This document shows, piece after piece, positions 44,418-53,589 of a stretch of DNA of 64,000 bases. Source of the stretch: an uncultured Prevotellaceae bacterium (GTDB taxonomy: Bacteria; Bacteroidota; Bacteroidia; Bacteroidales; Bacteroidaceae); assembly GCA_900318995.1 (NCBI GenBank), contig ONMR01000006.1, positions 1 to 64,000 of the forward strand, read 5' to 3'. Below the pieces are notes generated by a model. It made no database searches. It was given only the letters and a program-made list of their open reading frames with translations, and was not told the DNA's origin. The position numbers and the translations under genes were made by a program. Position 1 is the stretch's first letter. Every line of letters begins with the position of its first letter.

Positions 44418-44998
44418 ATGACGGATGCCAAGATTCTTGTGATTGATGATAATACGGCGGTTTTGAGTACGCTTAAGATTGTGCTCAAAAGCGTGTTCCG
44501 TACTGTGGTGGCAGTAAGTGACCCGCAGCTTATCCCGGCGCTTATAAGTGCCGGCGATGTGGATGCTGTGCTGCTGGACATGAACTTTGGGTCCGATAAG
44601 CTGGACGGGCAGGACGGCCTGTTCTCCGCAGCGGGCTGGACAATCCTCCGGCTGTGGTCATGATCACTGCATTTGGCGATGTGGGCCTGGCGGTGACATC
44701 GCTCAAGAAAGGGGCTCTGGACTTTATCCAGAAGCCCTGGGACAACAATGATTTGATACGCAAACTCCAGGAGGCAATTGCCAAGCGTGATGCACTCTAT
44801 GCCGAGAAACAGAAGAATCCCGCTGCTGCCGAGGCCGCTGAACAGCAGGAGGTACCCAGCTCACTCGATGAGATGGAGAAACTTACTATCCAGCGTGTGC
44901 TGGAGTCAAGCGGGCGCAACCTTACCACTGCTGCCGAGAAACTGGGCATAAGCCGTCAGACACTGTACAACAAGATGAAACATCATGGCATCTTATAG
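44418..44998 (+). pseudogene. Response regulator (receiver + Fis-type HTH), frameshifted
   Basis: The first frame (44418-44663) encodes the receiver start: acidic DD in LVIDDN, phospho-acceptor Asp in VLLDMNF, then GQDGLF. It then runs out of frame. The second frame (from about 44642) resumes with DNPPAVVMITAFGDV, the conserved Lys in FIQKPW, a linker, and a Fis-type HTH (ERxLxxSGRNLTTAAEKLGI pattern, SRQTLYNKMKHHG). Relatives have nine residues between GLF and D-P; only 14 nt remain here, consistent with loss of about 13 nt. No AAA+ sigma-54 domain is present, giving a PrrA/ActR-like layout of about 193 aa. A GTG at 44654 could in principle start a separate HTH fragment. A sequencing error is possible. 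Confidence 0.75.
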
Positions 44999-45968
44999 CC
45001 GGCATTACACTCTGCATGTGACGGCATCGGTCGTGATGGTAATGGCTCTGCCGGCAGTTGGCGTGTGGCTCTGTGTTAAAGGCTACGCGCCGCTGGCCGT
45101 ACTTATGGGCATACTTACCCTTGCCGCTCTATTCAGGCTCATAAGACTGCTGCGCTACCCCATAACCCAGACCGAGATGATGGCGCGGGCCATCAAGAAC
45201 AATGACCTGATGCTGCATATCCCTGAGACCGATGATATTCTGCTGCGTCAGGCATCGGCCGATATGAACCGCATACTGCTGTCATATCGTCGCGACCAGA
45301 ATGAACTGGAAACCCGCAAGAACTACTATGACCGCATTTTGCGCGTGATGACGCACGAACTACGCAACACCGTGACTCCAATTGTATCTCTTACAGATTT
45401 TATGATTGAGAACCCCGATGCCCAATCTGAGGAGGACCGCCGCGAGGCCATCAGTATCATAAACTCACAGGCGCACAACGTCTGCTCATTCCTGGAGTCA
45501 TACCGCCAGCTTACCGTGCTGGCACAGCCGTCCATGACCGATATCCCCGTATCCCGCATTTTCAGTAACCTGCAGACTCTGCTCAAGGCCGAGCCAGGTG
45601 CGGACCGCGTGCGTTTTGAACAAGCCGGCGATGTTATTATCCATGCTGACTCCAGCCTTATCCCGCTGGCGCTCATAAATATTATCCGTAACGCCATCCA
45701 GGCAACCGATGAAGTGGAGGACGGCCGCATTACCGTGATGGCATCGGCCCCCGGAGGCAAGCCCTGCATAACCGTAACCAATAACGGACCGGAGATTCCG
45801 GAGAGCCAGATAGAGCAGATATTTATGCCGTTCTATTCCACCAAGAAGAGGGGCAGCGGCAGCGGTATAGGTCTTGCCCTCTCGCGCCAGATCATGCAGC
45901 TTCATGAGGGTACGCTTACCTGCTCGTCACACTATCCCTATACCACGTTCACCCTCCAGTTCAGTTAA
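44985..45968 (+). CDS. Sensor histidine kinase
   Basis: A 327-aa inner-membrane kinase. Two hydrophobic segments lie at residues about 9-50 with almost no periplasmic loop, so it probably senses within the membrane or through a partner permease. The H-box is VMTHELRNTVTPI (phospho-His near 124), N-box IIRNAIQAT, G1 VTNNGPEIP, F-box FMPFYSTK, and G2 GSGIGLALSR. It overlaps the response regulator gene by 14 nt. Short-loop kinases next to ABC permeases commonly sense envelope stress or antimicrobial peptides through the transporter, which is a reasonable inference here. Confidence 0.85.
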   Translation: MASYSRHYTLHVTASVVMVMALPAVGVWLCVKGYAPLAVLMGILTLAALFRLIRLLRYPITQTEMMARAIKNNDLMLHIPETDDILLRQASADMNRILLSYRRDQNELETRKNYYDRILRVMTHELRNTVTPIVSLTDFMIENPDAQSEEDRREAISIINSQAHNVCSFLESYRQLTVLAQPSMTDIPVSRIFSNLQTLLKAEPGADRVRFEQAGDVIIHADSSLIPLALINIIRNAIQATDEVEDGRITVMASAPGGKPCITVTNNGPEIPESQIEQIFMPFYSTKKRGSGSGIGLALSRQIMQLHEGTLTCSSHYPYTTFTLQFS

Positions 45969-46008
45969 AAACGACGCATTGGGGTCGTTTCCCTTTGCGT
46001 CGTTTTGC
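45967..46008. terminator. Bidirectional terminator, GACGCAAAGGGG family
   Basis: AAAACGACGCA and TGCGTCGTTTT form an 11-bp stem extended by GGG/CCC after a mismatch. It lies between the convergent kinase and permease genes. Confidence 0.75.
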
Positions 46009-46009
46009 A

Positions 46010-48367
46010 TCACTCGCTCTTGATGACATCGGCGGGATTCTCGCGGGCGGTGCGGAGTACGCTGCAAACTACCACAAGATAGATAATGGCTGCCATCCCG
46101 GCCAGGACTAAGGCATAGATCCACCAGCTTATCACGGCCTGCTGTTGGAACTGCCCGCGCCAATGGTTTATGAACAGGAATCCCAGAGTGAATGCGGGAA
46201 TGGAGGCTACAGCCAGTATTATACCGTACTGCCGCAGGAATATTGAGAACACCTCCCATGTCTTGGCACCGAATGTCTTGCGGATGGCTATCTCCCTGCG
46301 ACGTTTACGGCAGGACAGAATAACCACGGACCATACACCCGAAACGGATATGAGTATGCATATAGCTGAGAATATGAGCAACAATGGAAACAGTTTCATT
46401 GTACTCTCTACTCTTCTTTCCAGAAATTCATCCTCCGAGAACAGTAGCCTACCAGAAAGACCCATCTTGTCAATCTCCTGTTCCAACAGATTACGGGTTC
46501 CCTCCTTGTATTGAATGTAAAGGGTGGCATATGACGATGAACCGTATATGAGATACAAGGGCAACGGTCTTTTAAGAGGTCCTGCAAAATACATCTCCTT
46601 TAGGACAGCTATCACCTTGAATTCCCTGGGTCTGTTGGAAGCATCCCAGGAACCCCATCTGGGACGAAGATATATAGACTTGCCAACCGCGTCCTCAAGC
46701 CCCAGCTGTCTGGCTACATCGGCCGTTATTACAATCTCATTCTCCCCGTCCAGCCTGCGTTGCGGCAGTTCACCCTGCACTACGGTAAAGCCGTAAATAG
46801 GTCTCCACGGTTCCTGTATTCCGGGGTCGGTACAAGCCGCTATACCTTCATCATCCGGATTCACTGAAAGATAGCCGTCTGACAAGCCTATATTTACGCC
46901 GCCCATAAGCAGAGTGCCATCAGCAATAACCTCTTCTACCATCGGCAAGCCCTTTATTTGGTCTATAAGCCCTGATGTATCAATCTCTCTGAATCCGTTC
47001 TCATCAAAGACCCATTTCTGACCCATATCAAGTAACGCCCTGTTTTTTACAGCCAGCCCCCAATCCTTCTTGAATATATCACGATACTGATGGCTGATAA
47101 ATACGGTAGAGAATATAAAGAATATGCTGAATGCCAGCTGTACTGCAACACTTACCTGTGACAGGACATTTGATGACCTCTTGTTTACAACCGATTCATG
47201 CAGCAATCTCCTGCTAACCAGATGTGACAACACAGTGCATAGTATCACTGAGAATACAAGTATAATGAGCATGAACAGTAGACTGCCACCTATAAAGTAG
47301 GATTCCGGCAGATCAAAACCTGCAAAAGTGCAGAACGGCTCCACAAGGAACACATCGGCCACAACACCAATGGCATACGCTATTGCCAGCACCACAAGGA
47401 TATTTACTGCCAGCATTAAGGTAAGATCCCTTGGCGTTGAGCCATGAACCACGCGCAATCCCATCTCATGACGTCTGTCCGCCAGGCTGTTCAGAAAGAA
47501 TATCAGATAGTTGATGATTGAGCAGATTATAAGCAACAGGCTTGTCCACGAGATAATGGTTACGCTGTCCATGCTCATCTCAAGGAGATTTCCCCTTAGG
47601 ATCTTATGTATTCCGCTGATATTTACAGGAACATAATCTCTCTTATAATAACTGTTGTATTCAAGGATAGTACCACTTACTTTATCGGCAAGAGCATTAA
47701 GGTCACATCCAGGTTTGACTTTAAGCAGGACATCTGTGACCTCTCCATAATGACGGCGTCCCTGAGACTCTTCACAAACCAGCATGGCAAAATCAAGGAA
47801 AGAGTGTTTCCAGTCCTTGACGACCGCGCCCACGTAATGGATCCCGCTGTCAAAGAACCAACGGTTGTTTCCGATATCATCAATGGTCCTGCCAATGGGA
47901 TTCTCATCACCAAAGCACTCTTTTGCGTATGATTCCGATATGGCTACCAGGCTAGGGTCATTAAGAAAGCTCATATCCCCACTCACCAGTTCCAGGTTGA
48001 ACAATCTGGTGAATGATTCATTGATTATGATGATACGTTTTGTTCCACTGGCACCACCCCATCTTTCAAAGGGCACAACCATCTCCACTTCCGGCCACTT
48101 GGTTATATCATCAAATGACTTAATATATGCCTGAAAAGGCCTGATGTCACTGTGCAGACTAGCCGATTTATCTGCATCACTTACATCGAAAGACCAGATA
48201 TTCTGCCAGTCTTTATGGAATGTATCATACGTATTCTCATAATGAACGCAGATGGAAGTAAGGCAGAAGCAAACAAATCCTGCTGCAAGACCCAGAATGC
48301 AGATTGTGTTCTGGAGCGCGTACCTCTTTATGTTACGCAGCGCAATTAAAAAATAATGTATAAACAT
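46010..48367 (-). CDS. FtsX/MacB-like ABC permease (subfamily I)
   Basis: A 785-aa protein beginning MFIHYFLIALRNIKRYALQN. Extension to 48394 would run into the upstream adaptor gene, and the chosen ATG lies 1 nt after the adaptor stop, implying coupling. Segment 1 is ICILGLAAGFVCFCLTSICV, the periplasmic domain begins YDTFHKDWQNIWSF, and coupling motifs are DRRHEMGLRVVHGSTPRDL and RRREIAIRKTFGAKTWEV. The C-terminus is ENPADVIKSE. It is the third gene of a tolC-adaptor-permease operon, so it is the permease most directly tied to an outer-membrane exit duct. Confidence 0.8.
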   Translation of the reverse strand: MFIHYFLIALRNIKRYALQNTICILGLAAGFVCFCLTSICVHYENTYDTFHKDWQNIWSFDVSDADKSASLHSDIRPFQAYIKSFDDITKWPEVEMVVPFERWGGASGTKRIIIINESFTRLFNLELVSGDMSFLNDPSLVAISESYAKECFGDENPIGRTIDDIGNNRWFFDSGIHYVGAVVKDWKHSFLDFAMLVCEESQGRRHYGEVTDVLLKVKPGCDLNALADKVSGTILEYNSYYKRDYVPVNISGIHKILRGNLLEMSMDSVTIISWTSLLLIICSIINYLIFFLNSLADRRHEMGLRVVHGSTPRDLTLMLAVNILVVLAIAYAIGVVADVFLVEPFCTFAGFDLPESYFIGGSLLFMLIILVFSVILCTVLSHLVSRRLLHESVVNKRSSNVLSQVSVAVQLAFSIFFIFSTVFISHQYRDIFKKDWGLAVKNRALLDMGQKWVFDENGFREIDTSGLIDQIKGLPMVEEVIADGTLLMGGVNIGLSDGYLSVNPDDEGIAACTDPGIQEPWRPIYGFTVVQGELPQRRLDGENEIVITADVARQLGLEDAVGKSIYLRPRWGSWDASNRPREFKVIAVLKEMYFAGPLKRPLPLYLIYGSSSYATLYIQYKEGTRNLLEQEIDKMGLSGRLLFSEDEFLERRVESTMKLFPLLLIFSAICILISVSGVWSVVILSCRKRRREIAIRKTFGAKTWEVFSIFLRQYGIILAVASIPAFTLGFLFINHWRGQFQQQAVISWWIYALVLAGMAAIIYLVVVCSVLRTARENPADVIKSE

Positions 48368-48368
48368 A

Positions 48369-49619
48369 TCAGTTGAGCACCACCTCGTCGGCATCGGATA
48401 TGCGGTCGTAGCCGGTTATTATGATTTCGTCGCCTGGGTTGAGGCCTTCAAGTATCTCAAAGTGGCGCGGGTTCTGGCGGCCGATGCTTACGGGTACGCG
48501 GACGGCGTGGGTGTGCTGTGCGTTGACCTTGAATACCCAGCTGCCGTGGGTGTAGTTGTAGAAGTTGCCCTTGGGCACTATTATGGATTGCGCCTGGCCG
48601 CCCATCTCTATGCGGGCCTGATAGGACTTTCCTATGCGGGCGTTATCGGGCAGTGAATCCGTGAATACCAGATAGATATCAAATGATCCGCTTTTGATTT
48701 CCGGTACGGTGCTGCTGATGGTCATGGGGTAGGTCTTTTTCTCGTATGTTATGGTGGCGGGCTGGCCCACGGTGATTTTATCTATGTAGAACTCGTTTAT
48801 GCTCAGGCGCATGCGGAACTGGTCCATTCGTTTGATGTCGGCAATAGCGGTGCCGGAGCTTATGCGCTGGCTGGGCTCAAGAGAGAGTCCGCTCAGCTGG
48901 CCGTCGGCTGGTGCAGTCACTATAAGGTCATTCAGACGTTCCTCGGTCTTGCGGAGCTGACGCTGGGCTTCGGCCAGTTCATCCTGCAGGGCCTCCTGGC
49001 GGATTGCGTTCAGCACGGAGTCCTGACGGCGGCTCTCCAGTTGCAGGCGTACGGTCTCCATCTTGTAGTTGTACTCCTCATCGGCCACATCAAGCTGTGC
49101 GCGGCTGCGTATTCCCATGCGGAACTCTTCCTGTGCCAGGTTGTGCTCCTTTTCCAGGCGCTTTAGCTCATACTTGGTCTGCAGTATGCTCTGAGCTAGG
49201 GACAGTCGGCGCTGGTCCATCTCAATCATGCTGGTGCGGTAGGTGCGGTTCTGCTTGCGCCAGCTCTCCCGTGCGGTCTCTATTGTACGCTGCAATTCGG
49301 GGTCGCTCAGAATCATGAGCGTATCGCCTTTGTGAACCAGGGCACCGTCCTGAACCAGCACGCTCTCCACAAATCCGCCTTCACGGGTATAGACCTTGAT
49401 GGTCTGGATGGGCTGGAGTGTACCTTCGGCATTCACGTACTCCGAGAACTCGCCGCTCTGGACGGTTGCGGTCTGCACGCTGTCAGAGTTAATCCTTATT
49501 ATCTTGGGGCCGGTTGATACTTTGATGAGCATCACTATGAGTCCTATAGCCATAATTCCGGCCACTATGTGTATGCGGTATTTTACATACCATTTCTTGG
49601 GTGGTAACTTAACGTCCAT
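48369..49619 (-). CDS. MacA/HlyD-type periplasmic adaptor
   Basis: A 416-aa protein. One N-terminal membrane segment (IHIVAGIMAIGLIVMLIKV) anchors it in the inner membrane. A beta-barrel/lipoyl part begins NAEGTLQPIQTIKVY, followed by a long alpha-helical hairpin (residues about 100-230, rich in Arg/Glu/Gln), the second lipoyl half (VTAPADGQLSGLSLEPSQRI), and a barrel ending NPGDEIIITGYDRI. It bridges an inner-membrane ABC permease and TolC. It overlaps tolC by 11 nt upstream and abuts the permease downstream, so all three are one operon. Confidence 0.85.
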   Translation of the reverse strand: MDVKLPPKKWYVKYRIHIVAGIMAIGLIVMLIKVSTGPKIIRINSDSVQTATVQSGEFSEYVNAEGTLQPIQTIKVYTREGGFVESVLVQDGALVHKGDTLMILSDPELQRTIETARESWRKQNRTYRTSMIEMDQRRLSLAQSILQTKYELKRLEKEHNLAQEEFRMGIRSRAQLDVADEEYNYKMETVRLQLESRRQDSVLNAIRQEALQDELAEAQRQLRKTEERLNDLIVTAPADGQLSGLSLEPSQRISSGTAIADIKRMDQFRMRLSINEFYIDKITVGQPATITYEKKTYPMTISSTVPEIKSGSFDIYLVFTDSLPDNARIGKSYQARIEMGGQAQSIIVPKGNFYNYTHGSWVFKVNAQHTHAVRVPVSIGRQNPRHFEILEGLNPGDEIIITGYDRISDADEVVLN

Positions 49620-51090
49620 ATTCTACTTGCTGTTCTATAAGTTCATTATTATTAAAATCAAATGCTGTGAGGCTGCGTATGGTGTAGTATAACTGCCAGT
49701 AACGGCTCAGGGCCGATACGTAACCCCTGTAGGCCGAATCCTTGGCGGTTATGGCCGAGTTCAGGTCCAGTATGGTGGAACTGCCGCTTACGTACAGATG
49801 GCGCGCCACCTCATAGCGGTGCTGGGCAGTCTGCATGGTGCGGCGGGCTATATCCACCTGACGCTCCTGCATGTTGAACTGGCTCACTGTGCGGGTGACC
49901 ATCTTTTCAAAACTCACCTCATTCTGCTCTATGTGCATACGGGTAAGTTCCAGGTTGTTCTGTGCAATCTTTACGCGGCCGCGTGCACGTCCCCAGTCAA
50001 GAATGGGAATGCTGACTGATACGCTCACTGACTGCTCGTCGTTAAGGTTACGGAAACTCTCGGGCAGTTCATCGGCCGTCTGAGCCAGTCCCAGACGCAT
50101 ATAGATGGATGCCTTGAATCCTGCCTGTGACTTGTAGTATGCCAGATTGCTTTCAGAGTTCAGACGGCTCAGCTCCATGCTCTCTATATCGGGACTGTTC
50201 TGACGGGCCAGCTCCATTGCCTGGTCAAGCGGTACCGTAAAATGCGGAATGCTGTCGGTGGTAACAACCTCTATCTGTGTGTCCGATGTCAGGTTAAGGA
50301 AGTTGCGGAGCTGGTCAACGGCGTCATCGAACGACATCTGCGATGACATGATGCTGGTCTCGCTGTTCAGTTTGTTGAGTTCCAGCTGGAGCAGTTCGTT
50401 CTCGGTTATGGTGCCTATGTTGTATCGGCCCAGCCCGTAGGTGTAAAGTGTGTCGGTAGCGGCATGGTTGAGTTGGGCAATCTCCAGTTCCGTCTGGGCC
50501 GATACCAGATTGAAGAACACCATTGCGGCCTGCGATGCCACCAGCTCCATGGTCTCGGCATACTGCTTGCGGGCCCTGCGGTACTCAATGGGCTCGGTCT
50601 TGCGGCTCCATTTGAAAGAGTTGTAGCCGTTAAGACTCTGTGAGAAACTCAGTTGCAGCGGCTGTGAGTAGTAGCTGTGAGTAGGGTTGTCGCCCAGTTG
50701 GTCCAGACGGCTCAGACTGCCGGACAGAGAAATGGTGCCGCCTGTAAACCACACGTTCTGTGAAAGGTCTAGCGACAGGTTGTTGCGCATGCTGTTGCTG
50801 CGGGCAAACAGTTCGGATCCGTCGGGCAGTGTTACGTAGTTAGTGCTGCGGTTGAGAGACGGCGATGATGACAGGGACAGAGTGGGGAGCATGCTGGCCC
50901 TATAGCTGCGGTAACTGAGCCAGGCCGACTCAAACGTGTTGCGTGCCTGCACCGCCTGCGGCGATGACTCCTGAGCCATTCGGATAACCTGGCTCATGGT
51001 TAACCGAACCGTATCGCCACCGGCGGCATTGCCGGCGGCCGATACGTTCAGCAAAACAAGGAGGAGTGATATTTTGATTAGCTGTCTCAT
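49609..51090 (-). CDS. TolC-family outer-membrane efflux protein
   Basis: A 493-aa protein with a Sec signal (SLLLVLLNVSAAGNA). It has two OEP repeats of long helices: the first is marked by AQESSPQAVQARNTFESAWL and the second by LARQNSPDIESMELSRLNSE. Tyr/Ser-rich strand segments form the barrel. It forms the trimeric exit duct in the outer membrane for the adaptor and permease encoded next. The operon is driven by regulon module F. Confidence 0.85.
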   Translation of the reverse strand: MRQLIKISLLLVLLNVSAAGNAAGGDTVRLTMSQVIRMAQESSPQAVQARNTFESAWLSYRSYRASMLPTLSLSSSPSLNRSTNYVTLPDGSELFARSNSMRNNLSLDLSQNVWFTGGTISLSGSLSRLDQLGDNPTHSYYSQPLQLSFSQSLNGYNSFKWSRKTEPIEYRRARKQYAETMELVASQAAMVFFNLVSAQTELEIAQLNHAATDTLYTYGLGRYNIGTITENELLQLELNKLNSETSIMSSQMSFDDAVDQLRNFLNLTSDTQIEVVTTDSIPHFTVPLDQAMELARQNSPDIESMELSRLNSESNLAYYKSQAGFKASIYMRLGLAQTADELPESFRNLNDEQSVSVSVSIPILDWGRARGRVKIAQNNLELTRMHIEQNEVSFEKMVTRTVSQFNMQERQVDIARRTMQTAQHRYEVARHLYVSGSSTILDLNSAITAKDSAYRGYVSALSRYWQLYYTIRSLTAFDFNNNELIEQQVEYGR

Positions 51091-51113
51091 ACTTTTTTGT
51101 TTTATTGACAGCC

Positions 51114-51197
51114 CAAAAGTACCGCTCCCCCTTGCCTTACTCCAAGTTTTTAATGCAGAATCGTCTTTTTTACCCTAAAATCGTCTAATTTTTTGAC
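51114..51197 (-). promoter_or_regulatory. Exporter-regulon promoter module, unit F (tolC operon)
   Basis: On the minus strand: dyad GTCAAAAAATTAGAC at 51197-51183, 37 bp, TTGG at 51145-51142, 20 bp, TACTTTTG at 51121-51114; ATG 23 nt later. The 37-bp spacer has lost the hairpin of other copies, but both spacings are exact. Confidence 0.75.
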
Positions 51198-51199
51198 AC

Positions 51200-53563
51200 T
51201 CACTCGCTCTTGATCACTTCCGATGGGTTGGTGCGCATAATCCTGCGCAGTTTCCAGACAGTGGATAAGGTGATGACAAGAGCCGTGATAAACAGAACCA
51301 ACGGTATGCGCCAGGTCAGGAGTGGAGTATCCTGCAGTCCCGGCAGCATCTTGGTGCAGGGATATCCTATGCAGAACGCTATAAGCAGCACCCAGACATA
51401 CGGGCGGATGAACATGCGTGCTATATCCCGGGCTTTTGCTCCGTGTATCTTGCGTAGAGCCACCTCTTTGCGACGTGCTCCGGTATCGGCCGATATAACC
51501 GATATGATGCTCAGCAAAACCATTAGTACGCCTGCCAAAGCTGCGGTAAACAGCAGCATGATCATGATTCTGGTGTTGTGGCTTGTACCCAGCCATTTGC
51601 CTCCCATAGTGCCGATGCAGTCGTCGTTGAAGTTGCCTATCTGCTCCTGACAGATCTTTTCAATACTGGATTTCATGGCTTTCATATCGGCCCCGTCACG
51701 GAACTTTATAAAGAGGTAATGACCTGAGTGCTGACTGTTGAACGGTCCTGCAAAATAGCCGTCATACGGTCTTCTGATGAATCCCATTCTCTCTTTGAAT
51801 ACTCCGGCTATGCTGTGAGTTGTCCTGATGGCATCCTCATAATGATAATCATCCATTACCCAGATGTGCAGGACTTCAGGAATATTATCACCCATTTTAT
51901 TCCATAGTTCTTCCGATACAAACACGCCATCCATAGACCTCTCATAATCCATATGACGGACCGGTATCTTGAAGAAACTGAAATAATTAGTATCGCAGAA
52001 AATGAACTCGGCATGAATATCCGCTACCACTCTGCCTTGAGATGCATCATAATGGTTGAATTCCTCAACATCGGCCCTGTTGAACCAGTCACCGGTGGGA
52101 TAAAGCGGCATCTCGGTTGTGAGCATATCATCAACATCCGCTATTGCCCTGATCTTGGATTTTATGATGTCCCTGTGCTGATCAAAAGAACCGTTCCGCA
52201 TATCAAGAGTAAGGATATGCTTAAGCTCATTACGCGAAAGCGGGCAGTATGGCCTGGGCACGGTTTCAATCATCGTAATGGTTCCGTTCAGGGTCATTAC
52301 AGAGATGGCTATCTCTATTGTAAGAAGCGCATATTTGAGCAGGTTCCTCTCTCTTTGTGACAGAGCGTTCTTCTTTTCGGGAACCGATACGTTGACATAT
52401 TTGATTACAATGGCCACAACCAATATGCAAAGCAGGAATACCACTGCCGTCACCATAAGTTCAAGCATAATGATATACGGCAGATGATAATACACAATCC
52501 AGGTATCAAGAGTGTTGAGGAAAGGTGTAAGGAACAATGTTGATATGATTGCTATCAATAGTGCGGGCAGAAGGGTTACAAGAACCTGGCAGCCAAGCAT
52601 CTTTGTCAGCCCGTTACGGGTTGACCCCAGACATATTCTAAGACGGTTGTCATGCCAATGCCTTATGAATGAGGTTATAAGATTGCTCAGATAGCAGACC
52701 ATTCCGGTAATCAGCACAAGAACTGACAACAGGCGTTTCCATATATCGGTTTGGCTTTGCTCACTATCCTGTAAGGGACGTACCTGTGGCACAATAAGTC
52801 TTGTGTTTCCTTGAATGCGCCAGGGAAAAGAATTCTCCTTTAGCATGATGTTGGCCTGTTCTATGTCATATCCATCCTTAAGTACTGCCTGAACTATCCT
52901 TAATCCGTCTATGTGATAAAAGATGTCAGCTCTTACACGCCTGCTCCATTTGTCATCCTTAATTACGTTGACTATATGCAGTTGGGTGTCATGACTTGTG
53001 TCGCCGTCAGGGGTACAGTATTCCAGAACGCAACTGGCTATATCTCCCTTTACATTCAACCTTTTAAGCAAGGACTCCTTGACAACTATTTCCCGGCGGT
53101 TTTGAGGCAGCCTGTCACCATACAGAAGCGTCATTCCCCTATACTTGAAATAGTTGGATGTAATTCGGTCAAACTGTCCTGTTACTGCCACCTGTGTGCC
53201 GTCAGGCTCAGTAAGCACCATCTCGGCATAGGTGTCGTCCCGGCCAGGATTGTTGCCGTATTTCTGGTCAAAGACACTTGCAAAAACACATTCAATGGCA
53301 GGCGAATCATAAAAACGTGATTCTTTAATCTCGTAACTTGTAACAGTATCCGGTTGACCGTCCTCAAAGCACTGTACAAGCGTTGCCGCCACAATACGGT
53401 CACGTCCGGGCAACCTGTTTTCAAACAGCATGTCATTATCCACCTCATATTCAAGGACTGCAAAGATGATGGTTCCCACAGCCAGGCAGACTATGGAAAT
53501 AATGTTGAATACGGCATTTGCCTTTAGATTCCTGATGGCCGTTTTCAGATAGTGAATAAACAT
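51200..53563 (-). CDS. FtsX/MacB-like ABC permease (subfamily II)
   Basis: A 787-aa protein. The N-terminus FIHYLKTAIRNLKANAVFNI leads into segment SIVCLAVGTIIFAVLEYEV, then LFENRLPGRDRIV, the subfamily II block. The C-terminal coupling motif is ARRKEVALRKIHGAKARDI with MFIRPYV. It ends TNPSEVIKSE, one residue different from all the others. The first coupling region (RHWHDNRLRICLGSTRNGL) is atypical, as in the other subfamily II members. It has its own promoter module with the most diverged but most symmetric dyad. The stop abuts the dyad of unit F. Confidence 0.8.
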   Translation of the reverse strand: MFIHYLKTAIRNLKANAVFNIISIVCLAVGTIIFAVLEYEVDNDMLFENRLPGRDRIVAATLVQCFEDGQPDTVTSYEIKESRFYDSPAIECVFASVFDQKYGNNPGRDDTYAEMVLTEPDGTQVAVTGQFDRITSNYFKYRGMTLLYGDRLPQNRREIVVKESLLKRLNVKGDIASCVLEYCTPDGDTSHDTQLHIVNVIKDDKWSRRVRADIFYHIDGLRIVQAVLKDGYDIEQANIMLKENSFPWRIQGNTRLIVPQVRPLQDSEQSQTDIWKRLLSVLVLITGMVCYLSNLITSFIRHWHDNRLRICLGSTRNGLTKMLGCQVLVTLLPALLIAIISTLFLTPFLNTLDTWIVYYHLPYIIMLELMVTAVVFLLCILVVAIVIKYVNVSVPEKKNALSQRERNLLKYALLTIEIAISVMTLNGTITMIETVPRPYCPLSRNELKHILTLDMRNGSFDQHRDIIKSKIRAIADVDDMLTTEMPLYPTGDWFNRADVEEFNHYDASQGRVVADIHAEFIFCDTNYFSFFKIPVRHMDYERSMDGVFVSEELWNKMGDNIPEVLHIWVMDDYHYEDAIRTTHSIAGVFKERMGFIRRPYDGYFAGPFNSQHSGHYLFIKFRDGADMKAMKSSIEKICQEQIGNFNDDCIGTMGGKWLGTSHNTRIMIMLLFTAALAGVLMVLLSIISVISADTGARRKEVALRKIHGAKARDIARMFIRPYVWVLLIAFCIGYPCTKMLPGLQDTPLLTWRIPLVLFITALVITLSTVWKLRRIMRTNPSEVIKSE

Positions 53564-53589
53564 ATACAGGACTTTTTGAGTAATGAACT

